Both the position numbers and the translations under genes were made by a program. The notes under the pieces were generated by a model. It worked only from the letters and a program-made list of their open reading frames with translations. It was not told the DNA's origin and searched no databases. A stretch of 39,242 bases of DNA from Mariprofundus sp. (lineage in GTDB: Bacteria > Pseudomonadota > Zetaproteobacteria > Mariprofundales > Mariprofundaceae), in the NCBI GenBank assembly GCA_021772835.1, contig JAJFLE010000083.1, forward strand, positions 1-39,242, in the 5' to 3' direction. This document shows, in pieces, positions 25,502 through 33,725 of the stretch; the first letter of the stretch is position 1; each line of letters starts with the position of its first letter.

Positions 25502-26362
25502 GTGTTAACTTTTCAGGATTTGATTCTCACATTGCAACAGTTTTGGGCCAGACAGGGCTGCGTGGTTCAACAGCCATATGATTCATCCATGGGGGCGGGC
25601 ACATTCCATCCGGCGACATTTCTGCGCGTGCTCGACGATAAAGAATGGTGCACAGCCTATGTGCAGCCGTGTCGACGCCCTACCGATGGCCGCTATGGAG
25701 AAAACCCCAACAGGCTACAGCATTATTACCAATTTCAGGTTATCCTCAAGCCTGCTCCGGAAAACATTCTCGATCTCTATCTGCAATCCCTGAATGAAAT
25801 CGGCATTGACACCGAGGTGCACGACATCCGTTTTGTCGAAGATGACTGGGAGTCCCCCACACTTGGCGCATGGGGTCTTGGCTGGGAAGTCTGGCTCAAC
25901 GGTATGGAAGTGACCCAGTTCACCTACTTCCAACAGGTGGGCGGTGTGGAGCTCACACGCACACCAGGTGAAATCACCTACGGCCTTGAACGCCTGGCCA
26001 TGTATCTACAGGGCGTGGACAGTATCTACGATCTGATCTGGGTGGAAACGCCAGATGGCAAAAAAGTCACCTATGGCGAAGTATTCATGCGCAACGAAGT
26101 TGAGTTCTCGGCCTACAATTTCGATGAGGCTGATATCGATCAATTGCACAAACAGTTCGACCATGCCGAAGGTGAATGCAAACGCCTGACTGAAAAAAAA
26201 CTGGTTCTACCTGCTTATGAAGAAGTCATGAAAGCATCACACTCTTTCAATCTGCTTGATGCCCGCGGCGCTATCTCCGTAGCCGAGCGTCAGCGCTTTA
26301 TCGGTCGCGTGCGGGGGCTGGCCAGAACCGTGGCACGCGCTTATGCCGGGGAGCAAGCATGA
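25502..26362 (+). CDS. glyQ: Glycine--tRNA ligase alpha subunit
   Basis: The catalytic class II subunit of the heterotetrameric glycyl-tRNA synthetase charges tRNA-Gly with GlyS. The protein (286 residues) starts [20 protein letters not shown] and has the active-site segments [51 protein letters not shown] and [15 protein letters not shown] choose GTG 25502 because it matches the family N-terminus and has GGGAG six bases upstream. The frame continues to an ATG at 25436 that would add 22 atypical residues. The stop codon lies inside the left arm of a perfect hairpin; glyS follows after 139 bases. Confidence 0.97.
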   Translation: MLTFQDLILTLQQFWARQGCVVQQPYDSSMGAGTFHPATFLRVLDDKEWCTAYVQPCRRPTDGRYGENPNRLQHYYQFQVILKPAPENILDLYLQSLNEIGIDTEVHDIRFVEDDWESPTLGAWGLGWEVWLNGMEVTQFTYFQQVGGVELTRTPGEITYGLERLAMYLQGVDSIYDLIWVETPDGKKVTYGEVFMRNEVEFSAYNFDEADIDQLHKQFDHAEGECKRLTEKKLVLPAYEEVMKASHSFNLLDARGAISVAERQRFIGRVRGLARTVARAYAGEQA

Positions 26363-26453
26363 ATGAAGTAATGGGTATTACTTCATTCATGCGCGATAGG
26401 CCTGCATGCAATAGAGCTGAAGTAACAGGTAGTGCCTCATTCATGCGCGATAG
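26357..26453. repeat. Duplicated palindromic unit between glyQ and glyS
   Basis: A perfect 16-bp hairpin, GCATGAATGAAGTAAT (26357-26372) with its complement at 26377-26392 and loop GGGT, overlaps the glyQ stop. A 36-base stretch beginning TGAAGTAA and ending GCGCGATAG (26364-26399) recurs at 26418-26453 with five differences, a period of 54 bases. In the second copy the stem is degraded. No T-tract follows, so this is not a standard terminator; it may set glyQ/glyS expression or be a small repeat insertion. Confidence 0.75.
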
Positions 26454-26501
26454 TGCTGTTTTATATGCAGCCATAAATCAGTTTCCCAAGGTGAATTTAT
26501 C

Positions 26502-28610
26502 ATGACTACACAACCTCTCCTTATTGAAATCGGCATTGAAGAGATTCCGGCAGGTCTGGCTGAAAAACTACAGCGTAATATGGCAGTTGCCATTGATAAG
26601 CTGCTGAAGTCCAATGGTGTGGAACTGGATGCCGGTGACTGGACACACGCCTGCACACCGCGCCGAATCCTGATTCATGTGAATGACTGCCTGACCAAAC
26701 AACCGGATCGTGATGAAACCATCTGGGGGCCACCTGAAAAAGTAGCATTTGATGGTGAAGGCAATGCGAGCAAAGCCGCTGAGGGTTTTGCAAAAAAATC
26801 CGGTCTGTCCGTGGATGATTTCTCTCTGGAAGATAAAGGTGATGGCAAAGCCCGTTACATGAAGGCTGTGGTGCACAAAGCCGGTCGCAATGTGGCCGAT
26901 ATTCTGGCCGAAGCCATGCCAGACATTTTACGCAAACTACCAAGCCCTAAACAGATGAAGTGGAATGACGGCGCCACCCGTGATGATGCCTTTATTCGCC
27001 CTATACGCTGGATTGTTGCAAGGCTTGGTAAGGACGTGATTCCATTTTCCTATGCAGGTGTAAACAGCGGTAAACAGAGTCGTGGTCATCGCATTGCCGG
27101 TTCTGTCGGTGAACTGGACATCCATGACCCGATAGCCTGGCTGGCTGAGCAAAACGTGATGGCAAAACGTGAAGATCGCATCACACACATCAATAAAACC
27201 ATGCAGGCACTTTGTCAGGCTGAAGGATTGAAAGTGATTGCCGATGATGAATTGGTAGAGGAAGTAGCTGACCTGACCGAATGGCCAGTGCCTTTGCTGG
27301 CCGAGTTTGGCGAAGCGTATTTGCGCCTGCCGGAAGAGGCGAGTCGCATTACCCTGAAGGCACACCAGCGCTGTTTTGTAACCCACGATAAAGCTGGCAA
27401 TATCTCCAATAAATTTATTGCTGTTGCCAACATTGAATCGAAAGACGTTGCAAAAGTTGCCGAAGGCAATGCCCGCGTGGTGAATGCCAGGCTTGCTGAT
27501 GCAGCGTTCTATTTTGACCGCGATCCATCTGAAACGCTGGATGCTCGTGTTGAGAAACTCAATGGCGTCACTTTCCAGGAAGGTCTTGGCATGGTTGGCG
27601 ATCAGGTACGCCGCATGCGCTCTTTCGTACAGGATAATGCTAAAGCCATAGGAGCCGATACCGATGCAGCACAGCGAGCTGCTTATCTGTGCAAGTCGGA
27701 CCTTACCACAGGGCTGGTGTATGAGTTCCCTGAATTGCAGGGTTATATGGGCGGTGTTTATGCACGGATGAACGGTGAATCGGATGCAGTAGCTCAAGCC
27801 ATTGCTGGACATTACCAGCCTGCGGGTGCCGAGGATGCTCTGCCGGAATCAGCAGACGCAAGAGCTATCGCCATCGCCGAGCGCATCGACAAATTGCTGG
27901 GATATTTCCATCTGGGCCGCATCCCTACTGCCAGTGCCGATCCGTTTGCTTTGCGCCGTGCAGCTATTGGCCTGATCCGCCTGCTGGCTGACACCACACA
28001 GCCGGTTGAAATGACGCTGAATCAGGTCATCAATGAAGCGGCCAAACAGTGGAATCAGCAGCGTGTTACCATTGCGATTGCAGATGAGACCAAACATCAG
28101 GTGCATGATTTCATTATTGAACGCCTGTTGGGTTTGAGCACATCTATGGGCTTCTCGAAAACATCGATGGATGCGGCGGTGAACTCATCAGAGACTCGCC
28201 CGCTTTACCAGGAAGCCCTGATTGCCCGCCATCTGATGGGTTTTGAGAGTTCAGAAGAGGGGCAGGCGATTGCCGCAGCCAACAAACGTACTGCCAACAT
28301 CCTCAAGAAAGCGGCATCTATACCGTCAGAAGTGGATGCATCACTGTTCTCGGAGGATGCGGAAAAGGCTCTGTTTGAAGCGCTGGTAGCCGCTGAATCC
28401 GGCTTTAATCAGGCTGTATCTGCAGGTCCGTTTGAGGAGAGTATCTCTCCTGCACTGGCTGAATTGGCTAAGCTGCGCACTCCGGTTGATGCCTTCTTCG
28501 ATGATGTCATGGTGATGGCCGAGGACGAGAAGGTGCGCGCGAATCGTTTGGCACTGCTCTCCCGCTTGAGGGCACTGTTTCTCAATCTGGCTGACATCTC
28601 ACGCCTGTAA
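26502..28610 (+). CDS. glyS: Glycine--tRNA ligase beta subunit
   Basis: The 702-residue beta subunit (E. coli 689) binds tRNA and completes the alpha2beta2 synthetase. It begins PLLIEIGIEEIPAGLAEKLQ, the family signature. Further typical parts are THACTPRRILIH, RPIRWIVARLG, ITLKAHQRCFVT, NARVVNARLADAAFYFDRD, an HD-like middle (KSDLTTGLVYEFPELQGYMG) and a C-terminal anticodon-binding region ending RLRALFLNLADISRL. The ATG at 26502 has AAGGTGA nine bases before it. It follows glyQ after a palindromic spacer and is followed by a MEKHLA-type gene 11 bases on. Confidence 0.97.
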   Translation: MTTQPLLIEIGIEEIPAGLAEKLQRNMAVAIDKLLKSNGVELDAGDWTHACTPRRILIHVNDCLTKQPDRDETIWGPPEKVAFDGEGNASKAAEGFAKKSGLSVDDFSLEDKGDGKARYMKAVVHKAGRNVADILAEAMPDILRKLPSPKQMKWNDGATRDDAFIRPIRWIVARLGKDVIPFSYAGVNSGKQSRGHRIAGSVGELDIHDPIAWLAEQNVMAKREDRITHINKTMQALCQAEGLKVIADDELVEEVADLTEWPVPLLAEFGEAYLRLPEEASRITLKAHQRCFVTHDKAGNISNKFIAVANIESKDVAKVAEGNARVVNARLADAAFYFDRDPSETLDARVEKLNGVTFQEGLGMVGDQVRRMRSFVQDNAKAIGADTDAAQRAAYLCKSDLTTGLVYEFPELQGYMGGVYARMNGESDAVAQAIAGHYQPAGAEDALPESADARAIAIAERIDKLLGYFHLGRIPTASADPFALRRAAIGLIRLLADTTQPVEMTLNQVINEAAKQWNQQRVTIAIADETKHQVHDFIIERLLGLSTSMGFSKTSMDAAVNSSETRPLYQEALIARHLMGFESSEEGQAIAAANKRTANILKKAASIPSEVDASLFSEDAEKALFEALVAAESGFNQAVSAGPFEESISPALAELAKLRTPVDAFFDDVMVMAEDEKVRANRLALLSRLRALFLNLADISRL

Positions 28611-28621
28611 GGATTCATACT

Positions 28622-29092
28622 GTGTCTATGCAAGAGCCGTGCGAAGCGAATAACTGGCTGACAGAACATGTCGAACTGCTGCGCTACAATCTGAAGCATT
28701 GGACGGGCTGCGGGCTGATGGATGAGTGCAATGCTCTTACTGCTGCCCGCCAGCTCTATTTTGCACCGTTTGCCCTGCTCTCGCATGGTGTGGAAAATGA
28801 TCCTGTGATGAATTATGCCAACAGGACCGCACAGCAACTGTTCGAAATGGAGTGGCATGAGTTTGTAAAGCTGCCATCCCGCCTGTCTGCCGAAGCTGTT
28901 CTTCAGCAAGAACGCGACATCCTGCTCAAGCGTGTCGGTCAAAATGGTTATATTGATGATTATTCCGGCGTGCGCATTTCCAAAACAGGCAATCGATTTC
29001 TGATTGATCATGCAACCGTGTGGAACCTGCTTGATGCTCAGGGTACACCGCGTGGTCAGGCTGCCATGTTCAGCATCTGGCAACATTTGTAA
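28622..29092 (+). CDS. MEKHLA-domain (PAS-like) protein
   Basis: The 156-residue soluble protein matches the MEKHLA domain (PF08670), a PAS-related fold. Typical parts are HVELLRYNLKHWTG, LYFAPFALLSHGVENDPVMN, YANRTAQQLFEMEWHEFVKL and a terminal F-SIW. Proteins of this kind are small and often of unknown function; the plant relatives sit at the end of HD-ZIP III factors. The start is GTG 28622 with AAGGA eight bases upstream; ATG 28628 is also possible. It follows glyS by 11 bases, so it is likely cotranscribed with glyQS. Confidence 0.85.
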   Translation: MSMQEPCEANNWLTEHVELLRYNLKHWTGCGLMDECNALTAARQLYFAPFALLSHGVENDPVMNYANRTAQQLFEMEWHEFVKLPSRLSAEAVLQQERDILLKRVGQNGYIDDYSGVRISKTGNRFLIDHATVWNLLDAQGTPRGQAAMFSIWQHL

Positions 29093-29247
29093 GAAACCCG
29101 CGCGCTTAATACAGTCATCGATGTTTCATTTTATTGGCCCCACCATTAGACTTGGCCACGAAGCAGAAAACATCTGTCCGCAAACACAGGTACTGCATTT
29201 TAATGCTTTCACTTGAAACACAGTATTACCACTAAAGTGGACGATAC
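29093..29247. other. Gap between MEKHLA gene and tRNA-Arg
   Basis: No gene is seen. Just before the tRNA lies a small perfect hairpin CCACT-AA-AGTGG (29229-29240). TTGAAA at 29213-29218 could be a -35 box for the tRNA, but no matching -10 is convincing. Confidence 0.35.
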
Positions 29248-29324
29248 GCACCCTTAGCTCAGCTGGATAGAGCATCGGCCTCCGAAGCCGAAGGCCAGTG
29301 GTTCGAATCCACTAGGGTGCACCA
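29248..29324 (+). tRNA. tRNA-Arg (anticodon CCG)
   Basis: The 77-base gene folds as a full cloverleaf: acceptor GCACCCT/AGGGTGC, D-arm GCTC/GAGC, anticodon stem TCGGC/GCCGA around loop CTCCGAA (anticodon CCG, reads CGG), variable AGGCC, and T-arm AGTGG-TTCGAAT-CCACT. CCA is encoded. It stands about 260 bases upstream of the polyene-like operon, a typical place for island insertion. Confidence 0.96.
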
Positions 29325-29583
29325 GTTTCATCTATCGATGCTCATTCACTTTCCAAATGCAAAAACATCGATTCCGTTGCAATGGCTTTCCTTTATGATG
29401 TTAGTGGACTATAAGAATCAGTCAGCGCCTCCGCATGTAAATTGAAACGATGCTGTCCCAGATCTGTGCCGCCACATGCCTTTTCCATATTTAGTGGTCG
29501 TTGCAAAATAGTGACGGGCGAGTTTCTTTTATGATGTCGTAAGCTATGATTCGCAATGAAGGCGCGACCCAGGGAGAGGAACC
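29325..29583. other. Leader region of the polyene-like operon
   Basis: These 259 bases contain no gene. They should hold the operon promoter. TTTATGATGT occurs twice (about 29392-29401 and 29529-29538), each preceded by TTGCAA at differing distance (29377 and 29501). Spacing does not fit a standard promoter, so no box is called. The ribosome site AGGGAGAGGAACC precedes the ACP start. Confidence 0.35.
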
Positions 29584-29835
29584 ATGCTAGACGAGCTCAG
29601 AAGCTTGCTGATAAATGAACTCAATCTTGAAGATGTGAGAGCTGAGGACATCAAGGATGATGAACCGTTATTCGGTGGTGGCCTGGGGCTGGACTCTATC
29701 GATGCACTTGAATTAGCCATTGTTATCGAACGAACCTACGGCGTAAAAATCAAATCAGGTGATGATAACAACGAGAGAATTTTCTCATCTCTTTCGGAGT
29801 TGGCAAAACATATCAAAGCAAACCGCAGCAAATAG
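29584..29835 (+). CDS. Acyl carrier protein of the aryl-polyene-like pathway
   Basis: This 83-residue ACP carries the growing chain on a 4'-phosphopantetheine arm attached to Ser38 in GLGLDSIDALELA. It is acidic, with the usual four-helix pattern. It opens the operon (AGGGAG ribosome site) and is followed without a gap by the COG4648 membrane protein. APE clusters usually begin with two ACP genes in tandem; only one is present here. That means one was lost, or the second function is served from elsewhere. Call from position and motif together is secure for ACP, while the pathway name is inference from the neighbours. Confidence 0.93.
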   Translation: MLDELRSLLINELNLEDVRAEDIKDDEPLFGGGLGLDSIDALELAIVIERTYGVKIKSGDDNNERIFSSLSELAKHIKANRSK

Positions 29836-30444
29836 TTGAGCAAACTGATCAGATCCATTGCCGTTACCCTGCTGGTGCTGGGTTACCCGCTGCTGGTTTA
29901 TATGGCAATCACGAACGGGGTCTCCTGGATATTTCCACTGGTCGTCGGAGCGATTTTTTTCAAGCGCTTTCGCGCAGGCGGAGATTCGTCTCTATTTTAT
30001 GGCCTGATCGCGTTAGCCCTCTTCTGCGGCGCCATATTCTTCCAGACCATAAGCGCCAAGATGATTCCAGTCTTGATCCATACCAGTATGTTTCTGGTTT
30101 TCTACGGCAGCCTGCGTACTGACTCTTCACTTATCGAACGCTTCGCCCGTCTCGATTTTCCTGAGCTACCACCGGGTATTGCCGAGTACTGTCGCAAGGT
30201 GACCTGGCTCTGGTCAGGCTTTTTTGCCCTGAATATTCTGTTCTGCTCGGCCCTTGCCATCTGGGCGGATGATGCTTTCTGGGCGCTCTATAACGGTGCC
30301 ATCATCTACCTGTTGTTGGGTACCATGATGGTCTCTGAATATGTCTGGCGGCGCATGAGTTACCCGTGGCTGGAAGTTCCACCGCTGAAGCAAAGTATGA
30401 TGAACATCATCAAGAACGGCCATACTGTCTGGAACAGTAAATAA
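29836..30444 (+). CDS. COG4648-type membrane protein of APE clusters
   Basis: The 202-residue protein has about five or six transmembrane helices (near 8-25, 28-45, 55-72, 76-92, 127-147, 152-168). It resembles the conserved membrane protein found between ACP and ligase genes in APE clusters (COG4648), whose task is not established. The start is TTG 29836, immediately after the ACP stop, with no ribosome site of its own, so it probably depends on reinitiation. It could help with polyene-lipid assembly at the inner membrane, which is inferred from cluster context only. Confidence 0.75.
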   Translation: MSKLIRSIAVTLLVLGYPLLVYMAITNGVSWIFPLVVGAIFFKRFRAGGDSSLFYGLIALALFCGAIFFQTISAKMIPVLIHTSMFLVFYGSLRTDSSLIERFARLDFPELPPGIAEYCRKVTWLWSGFFALNILFCSALAIWADDAFWALYNGAIIYLLLGTMMVSEYVWRRMSYPWLEVPPLKQSMMNIIKNGHTVWNSK

Positions 30445-30447
30445 GCG

Positions 30448-31791
30448 ATGTTTAGCAGCTGCAAGATGAACAACAAAGAAATCATTCTTCGTTTTTCAGC
30501 AGACAGAGCGTTTGCTTACCGTGCCGGGCAGCCGATTTACCCCACTCAACTCTTTGCAGATCTGGCACGAACAGCGCAACTTGTGGGTTCAACCGATGGT
30601 GATATTCTGGTCACCTGTAAGGGCCGTTATGAGTTCTCCGTAGCCCTGCTGTGCATCTGGAGCTGCGGAAAAAATGTTATCCTGCCACCCAACTTACACA
30701 GGACGACACTCGATCATGTTCGCAAGCAACACTGTATCACCAGCGAGCTGAAAGACGGATTCAGCGACGCTGCAAACGTTACGGCTAACTGCGCTGACAA
30801 AAAAATATTTGAACTGCGTTTCAGCAACGATCAACCAGCACTGACAATCTACACCTCCGGATCTACCGGCGCTCCCAAGCCTGTTGTGAAATCGATTGGC
30901 AATATGTTTGCTGAGGCACTTGCTCTCAAAGCATCTTTTGCGTGGCCGGACAAAGCACTTGTCGCCAGCGTGCCCCCTCATCATCTCTACGGCCTGACTT
31001 TCTCGGTCCTGCTGCCGTGGGTGCTGGGTACCCCGCTGGTAAATGAATGCCCGCTGCATGCAGAAGAAGTTGTCGACGCCATCAAGCAGGTCAATGCCGG
31101 AACACTGATTTCTGTGCCGGTTCACCTGCGCGCTCTGCTTGATCAACAATTCAACTCCAGGCCGGACATGGTGATCTCTTCCGCTGGATCGCTCGACAGC
31201 GTTATTGCAGAGCGGTGGCAGCAGAGGTTTGGCCAGCAGATCGTGGAGGTTTTCGGCTCCAGTGAAACCGGTGTCATTGCCTGTCGCAGGCAGTTGTCAG
31301 ATACCTGCTGGGCTGCATTTCCGGAAGTCAGCATAGCCAGCAGTGACGATGGGCTATTGCAGGTCACATCCCCTTTCATCAACGCCAGCGAAGGCGAATC
31401 ATTCCAGACACAGGATTTGGTCTCGATACAGCAGCAGTCCGCTTTCCTGCTGCATGGCAGAGCTGATTCCATCGTGAAAATAGCAGGCAAACGGGTTTCA
31501 TTGCTGAGCATTGAGAATACCATCAAAAGCTGCAAAGGCGTACTCGATGCCGCAGTGACAGCCGTACCTGTTCAAGGTTATATCCGTGATATGGCGATCT
31601 GGGCTGCCGTTTCAACGGGTGAAAAAAGTGGCATCAATGCCCGCAGTATTCGCGCACAGCTGCTGTCTTTGCTTGACGGCATTGAGGTGCCGCGCCGGAT
31701 TGTAGTTCTGAAACAACTACCGCGCGCAGAGAGTGGGAAACTGCACAAGGAACAACTGATGGCGTTGTTTGAGAAGGATATTCAATCATGA
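30448..31791 (+). CDS. AMP-forming acyl-ACP/CoA ligase
   Basis: The 447-residue ANL-superfamily enzyme has the ATP-binding loop YTSGSTGAPKP (135-145), an EVFGSSETG adenine-binding motif and HGRADSIVKIAGKRVS near the C-domain hinge. The C-terminal PRAESGKLHKEQL carries the catalytic lysine. It should activate an aromatic or acyl starter with ATP and load it on the ACP (ApeH-like role in APE pathways). It is shorter than most ANL enzymes (500 or more) but usual for this cluster type. ATG 30448 lacks a clear ribosome site; Met7 (30466) is an alternative. Its end overlaps the dehydratase start by four bases. Confidence 0.87.
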   Translation: MFSSCKMNNKEIILRFSADRAFAYRAGQPIYPTQLFADLARTAQLVGSTDGDILVTCKGRYEFSVALLCIWSCGKNVILPPNLHRTTLDHVRKQHCITSELKDGFSDAANVTANCADKKIFELRFSNDQPALTIYTSGSTGAPKPVVKSIGNMFAEALALKASFAWPDKALVASVPPHHLYGLTFSVLLPWVLGTPLVNECPLHAEEVVDAIKQVNAGTLISVPVHLRALLDQQFNSRPDMVISSAGSLDSVIAERWQQRFGQQIVEVFGSSETGVIACRRQLSDTCWAAFPEVSIASSDDGLLQVTSPFINASEGESFQTQDLVSIQQQSAFLLHGRADSIVKIAGKRVSLLSIENTIKSCKGVLDAAVTAVPVQGYIRDMAIWAAVSTGEKSGINARSIRAQLLSLLDGIEVPRRIVVLKQLPRAESGKLHKEQLMALFEKDIQS

Positions 31792-32102
31792 GTGATTTAT
31801 TCACACACAGTATTGATATTCCGGTGAATCATCCCTGCTTCGAAGGACACTTTCCAGACTTCCCTGTCTTTCCAGCAGTCGGGCAGCTGACCTTGCTTAC
31901 AGAAGCGATTTCCATGTTTCATGGCGGGCCGTGCGTGATCACATCTATTCCCGTCGCCAAATTCCTTAGCCCACTTGGACCCGGAGTAAGCGTTACTATT
32001 GAGTTGCAACACAGGGGTGAAAACAACGCCGACTTCGTAATCATTTCCACCAGAGCCATGGTTGCAAAAGGGATGCTGACATACAGGATAGTGAAACCAT
32101 GA
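31788..32102 (+). CDS. Hot-dog 3-hydroxyacyl-ACP dehydratase, ApeI/FabZ-like
   Basis: This 104-residue hot-dog protein has the FabZ-like motif HPCFEGHFPDFPVFPAV with the catalytic-type His at 21. The Glu found 14 residues after that His in FabZ (in the GVLIVE stretch) is replaced by Thr35, and the usual Gly after MP is Ala. It should remove water from 3-hydroxyacyl-ACP during chain growth. The missing Glu fits a two-protein dehydratase, as reported for ApeI/ApeP, with the partner beyond the window. Start and stop overlap both neighbours in ATGA fashion. Confidence 0.82.
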   Translation: MSDLFTHSIDIPVNHPCFEGHFPDFPVFPAVGQLTLLTEAISMFHGGPCVITSIPVAKFLSPLGPGVSVTIELQHRGENNADFVIISTRAMVAKGMLTYRIVKP

Positions 32103-32830
32103 GCGGAAAGATTTGCGGCCTGATTCCCGTATACAATAATCACATGACGGTTGCCAGGGTCGTAAAGGCACTGCTGGAGCAACTCGATTTTGTCATCGTC
32201 GTTGATGACGGCAGCAATGACGGTACCGAAAAGATAGTTGAAAGCCTGAAACAGGAATATCCAGAGCGCATTGAAATACTGCACCATCCGCAAAATCGTG
32301 GCAAAGGGGCTGCTGTACAAAGCGGGCTGCATCGTGCGAATGCCATGGGTTTCTCCAGTGCGATTCAGGTAGATGCCGATGGCCAGCATAACCTGCTGGA
32401 CCTGCCGAAGTTTTTACAGGGCATAGAGCAGGACCCGAGCGCACTGCTGCTAGGAGCCCCCATATTTGATGATGATATACCCGCCATCCGCAAACATGGC
32501 CGTAAACTGACCCAGATCATGATAGCTCTGGAGATGGGATTCTGGGATGTACCCGATGCCATGTGTGGTTTCAGAGCATACCCTGTCGTGGCGATTTGTC
32601 GGTTGGGGAAAATGGATCCTCGCATGAGCTTCGACCCCGAAGTGATGATTCGCGCCCACTGGGCTGGCATACCACTACAACGCATTCCAACCCGCGTGTG
32701 TTACCTTGCGCCTGAAGAAGGTGGCATCTCCCATTTCAAAATGATCAACGATAATGTACGCCACACCTGGGCGCATATCCGCCTGCTGCTTCAGGCTCCT
32801 TTCCGACAGCTTTACAGGGCGGTGAAATAA
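32099..32830 (+). CDS. Family 2 glycosyltransferase
   Basis: The 243-residue GT-A enzyme resembles dolichol-phosphate-mannose synthases without membrane helices: CGLIPVYNN, VIVVDDGSNDGT, NRGKGAAVQSGL and the metal-binding QVDADGQHN (DxD). It probably glycosylates the polyene or its lipid anchor. In many APE clusters this domain is fused to an acyltransferase; here the two are separate, the acyltransferase starting 4 bases after the stop. The ATG overlaps the dehydratase stop (ATGA). Confidence 0.9.
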   Translation: MSGKICGLIPVYNNHMTVARVVKALLEQLDFVIVVDDGSNDGTEKIVESLKQEYPERIEILHHPQNRGKGAAVQSGLHRANAMGFSSAIQVDADGQHNLLDLPKFLQGIEQDPSALLLGAPIFDDDIPAIRKHGRKLTQIMIALEMGFWDVPDAMCGFRAYPVVAICRLGKMDPRMSFDPEVMIRAHWAGIPLQRIPTRVCYLAPEEGGISHFKMINDNVRHTWAHIRLLLQAPFRQLYRAVK

Positions 32831-32834
32831 GCGA

Positions 32835-33725
32835 ATGAGTGAGTGGATTGAAAAAGAGGAGCGCGGCTCACTGTGGATGATGCGACTGATGTTCTTTCTT
32901 TGCAGGCATACCGGGCAACTGCTCGTGCGTCCTCTGTTGTATCCGATCGTCACCTATTTTTTCCTGACCTCGCCTGAGACCAGAGCCTCATCCCTGCGTT
33001 TCTATAGCCGGGTAAAAGGGCGTGCCGACTGGAAGGACTGTTTTCGTCAGCTCCTTTGTTTTTCCCGCACACTGCTGGATCGAATCTTTATCCTCTCGGG
33101 TAATACAAAGCGCTACACAGTCACCTCACAAGGCCGCGAGATGCTCATTGAAGAGCAAAAGCGGGGTAACGGTATGATTTTGCTTGGCTCCCACCTGGGC
33201 AGCTTTGAAGCGTGCAGGGTGCTGGTTCGGGAGAGGGCGGGTCTGGATGTATATATGGTGGCCTATTTTGCTGGATCGAAAAAAATCCGTGCCATTCTCG
33301 ATGAGCTGAACCCTGAGCTGGCGAGCCGTATCATTGATCCAACCGAGTCTGATGCCATTTTCAAGATGCGCGATGTCATCGAAAAGGGTGGCGTTTTGGC
33401 TATTCTGGCCGACAGGGTGGGAATCGGTGAAAAGAAAACCGTGGCCCGTTTTTTTGGTGAAGAGGTTGATCTGCCCGCTGGCCCCTACCTGCTGGCTCAC
33501 ATTCTCGGCTGCCCGGTCTATAGCTTCTTCGGACTACTCTCCGGCAAATACCATTACGACAGTTATGTAGAGCGTGTTGCACAACGAATTGTCCTTCCCC
33601 GCAAAGAGAGACAGCAGGCTTTGGATCAATATGTTCAGGCTTACGCCGATCGGCTTGAACACTATTGCCGGAAATATCCCTACAACTGGTTCAATTTTTA
33701 CGCTTTCTGGAAGTCGAAACCATGA
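32835..33725 (+). CDS. LpxL/HtrB-like acyltransferase
   Basis: The 296-residue lysophospholipid/lipid A acyltransferase-like protein has an N-terminal membrane-seeking segment and the catalytic HX4E motif (SHLGSFEACR). Later parts are LAILADRVG and FFGEEVDLPAGPYLLAH, typical of LpxL/HtrB proteins. In APE pathways the related domain is thought to join the polyene acyl chain to a lipid or sugar. It starts 4 bases after the glycosyltransferase stop, as if a fused GT-AT gene were split. Its stop overlaps the methyltransferase start. Confidence 0.88.
   Translation: MSEWIEKEERGSLWMMRLMFFLCRHTGQLLVRPLLYPIVTYFFLTSPETRASSLRFYSRVKGRADWKDCFRQLLCFSRTLLDRIFILSGNTKRYTVTSQGREMLIEEQKRGNGMILLGSHLGSFEACRVLVRERAGLDVYMVAYFAGSKKIRAILDELNPELASRIIDPTESDAIFKMRDVIEKGGVLAILADRVGIGEKKTVARFFGEEVDLPAGPYLLAHILGCPVYSFFGLLSGKYHYDSYVERVAQRIVLPRKERQQALDQYVQAYADRLEHYCRKYPYNWFNFYAFWKSKP

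Noticed and set aside
26357-26501. T-box or terminator before glyS
   Set aside because: There is no T-box motif or T-tract, and T-box control of glyQS is not expected in this type of bacterium.
26937-27812. 291-codon open frame antisense to glyS
   Set aside because: Its length comes from the codon bias of glyS on the opposite strand. The protein shows no domain and glyS is certain.
29004-29216. 70-codon open frame overlapping the MEKHLA gene end
   Set aside because: It mostly lies in another frame of a well-supported gene and has no homologous look.
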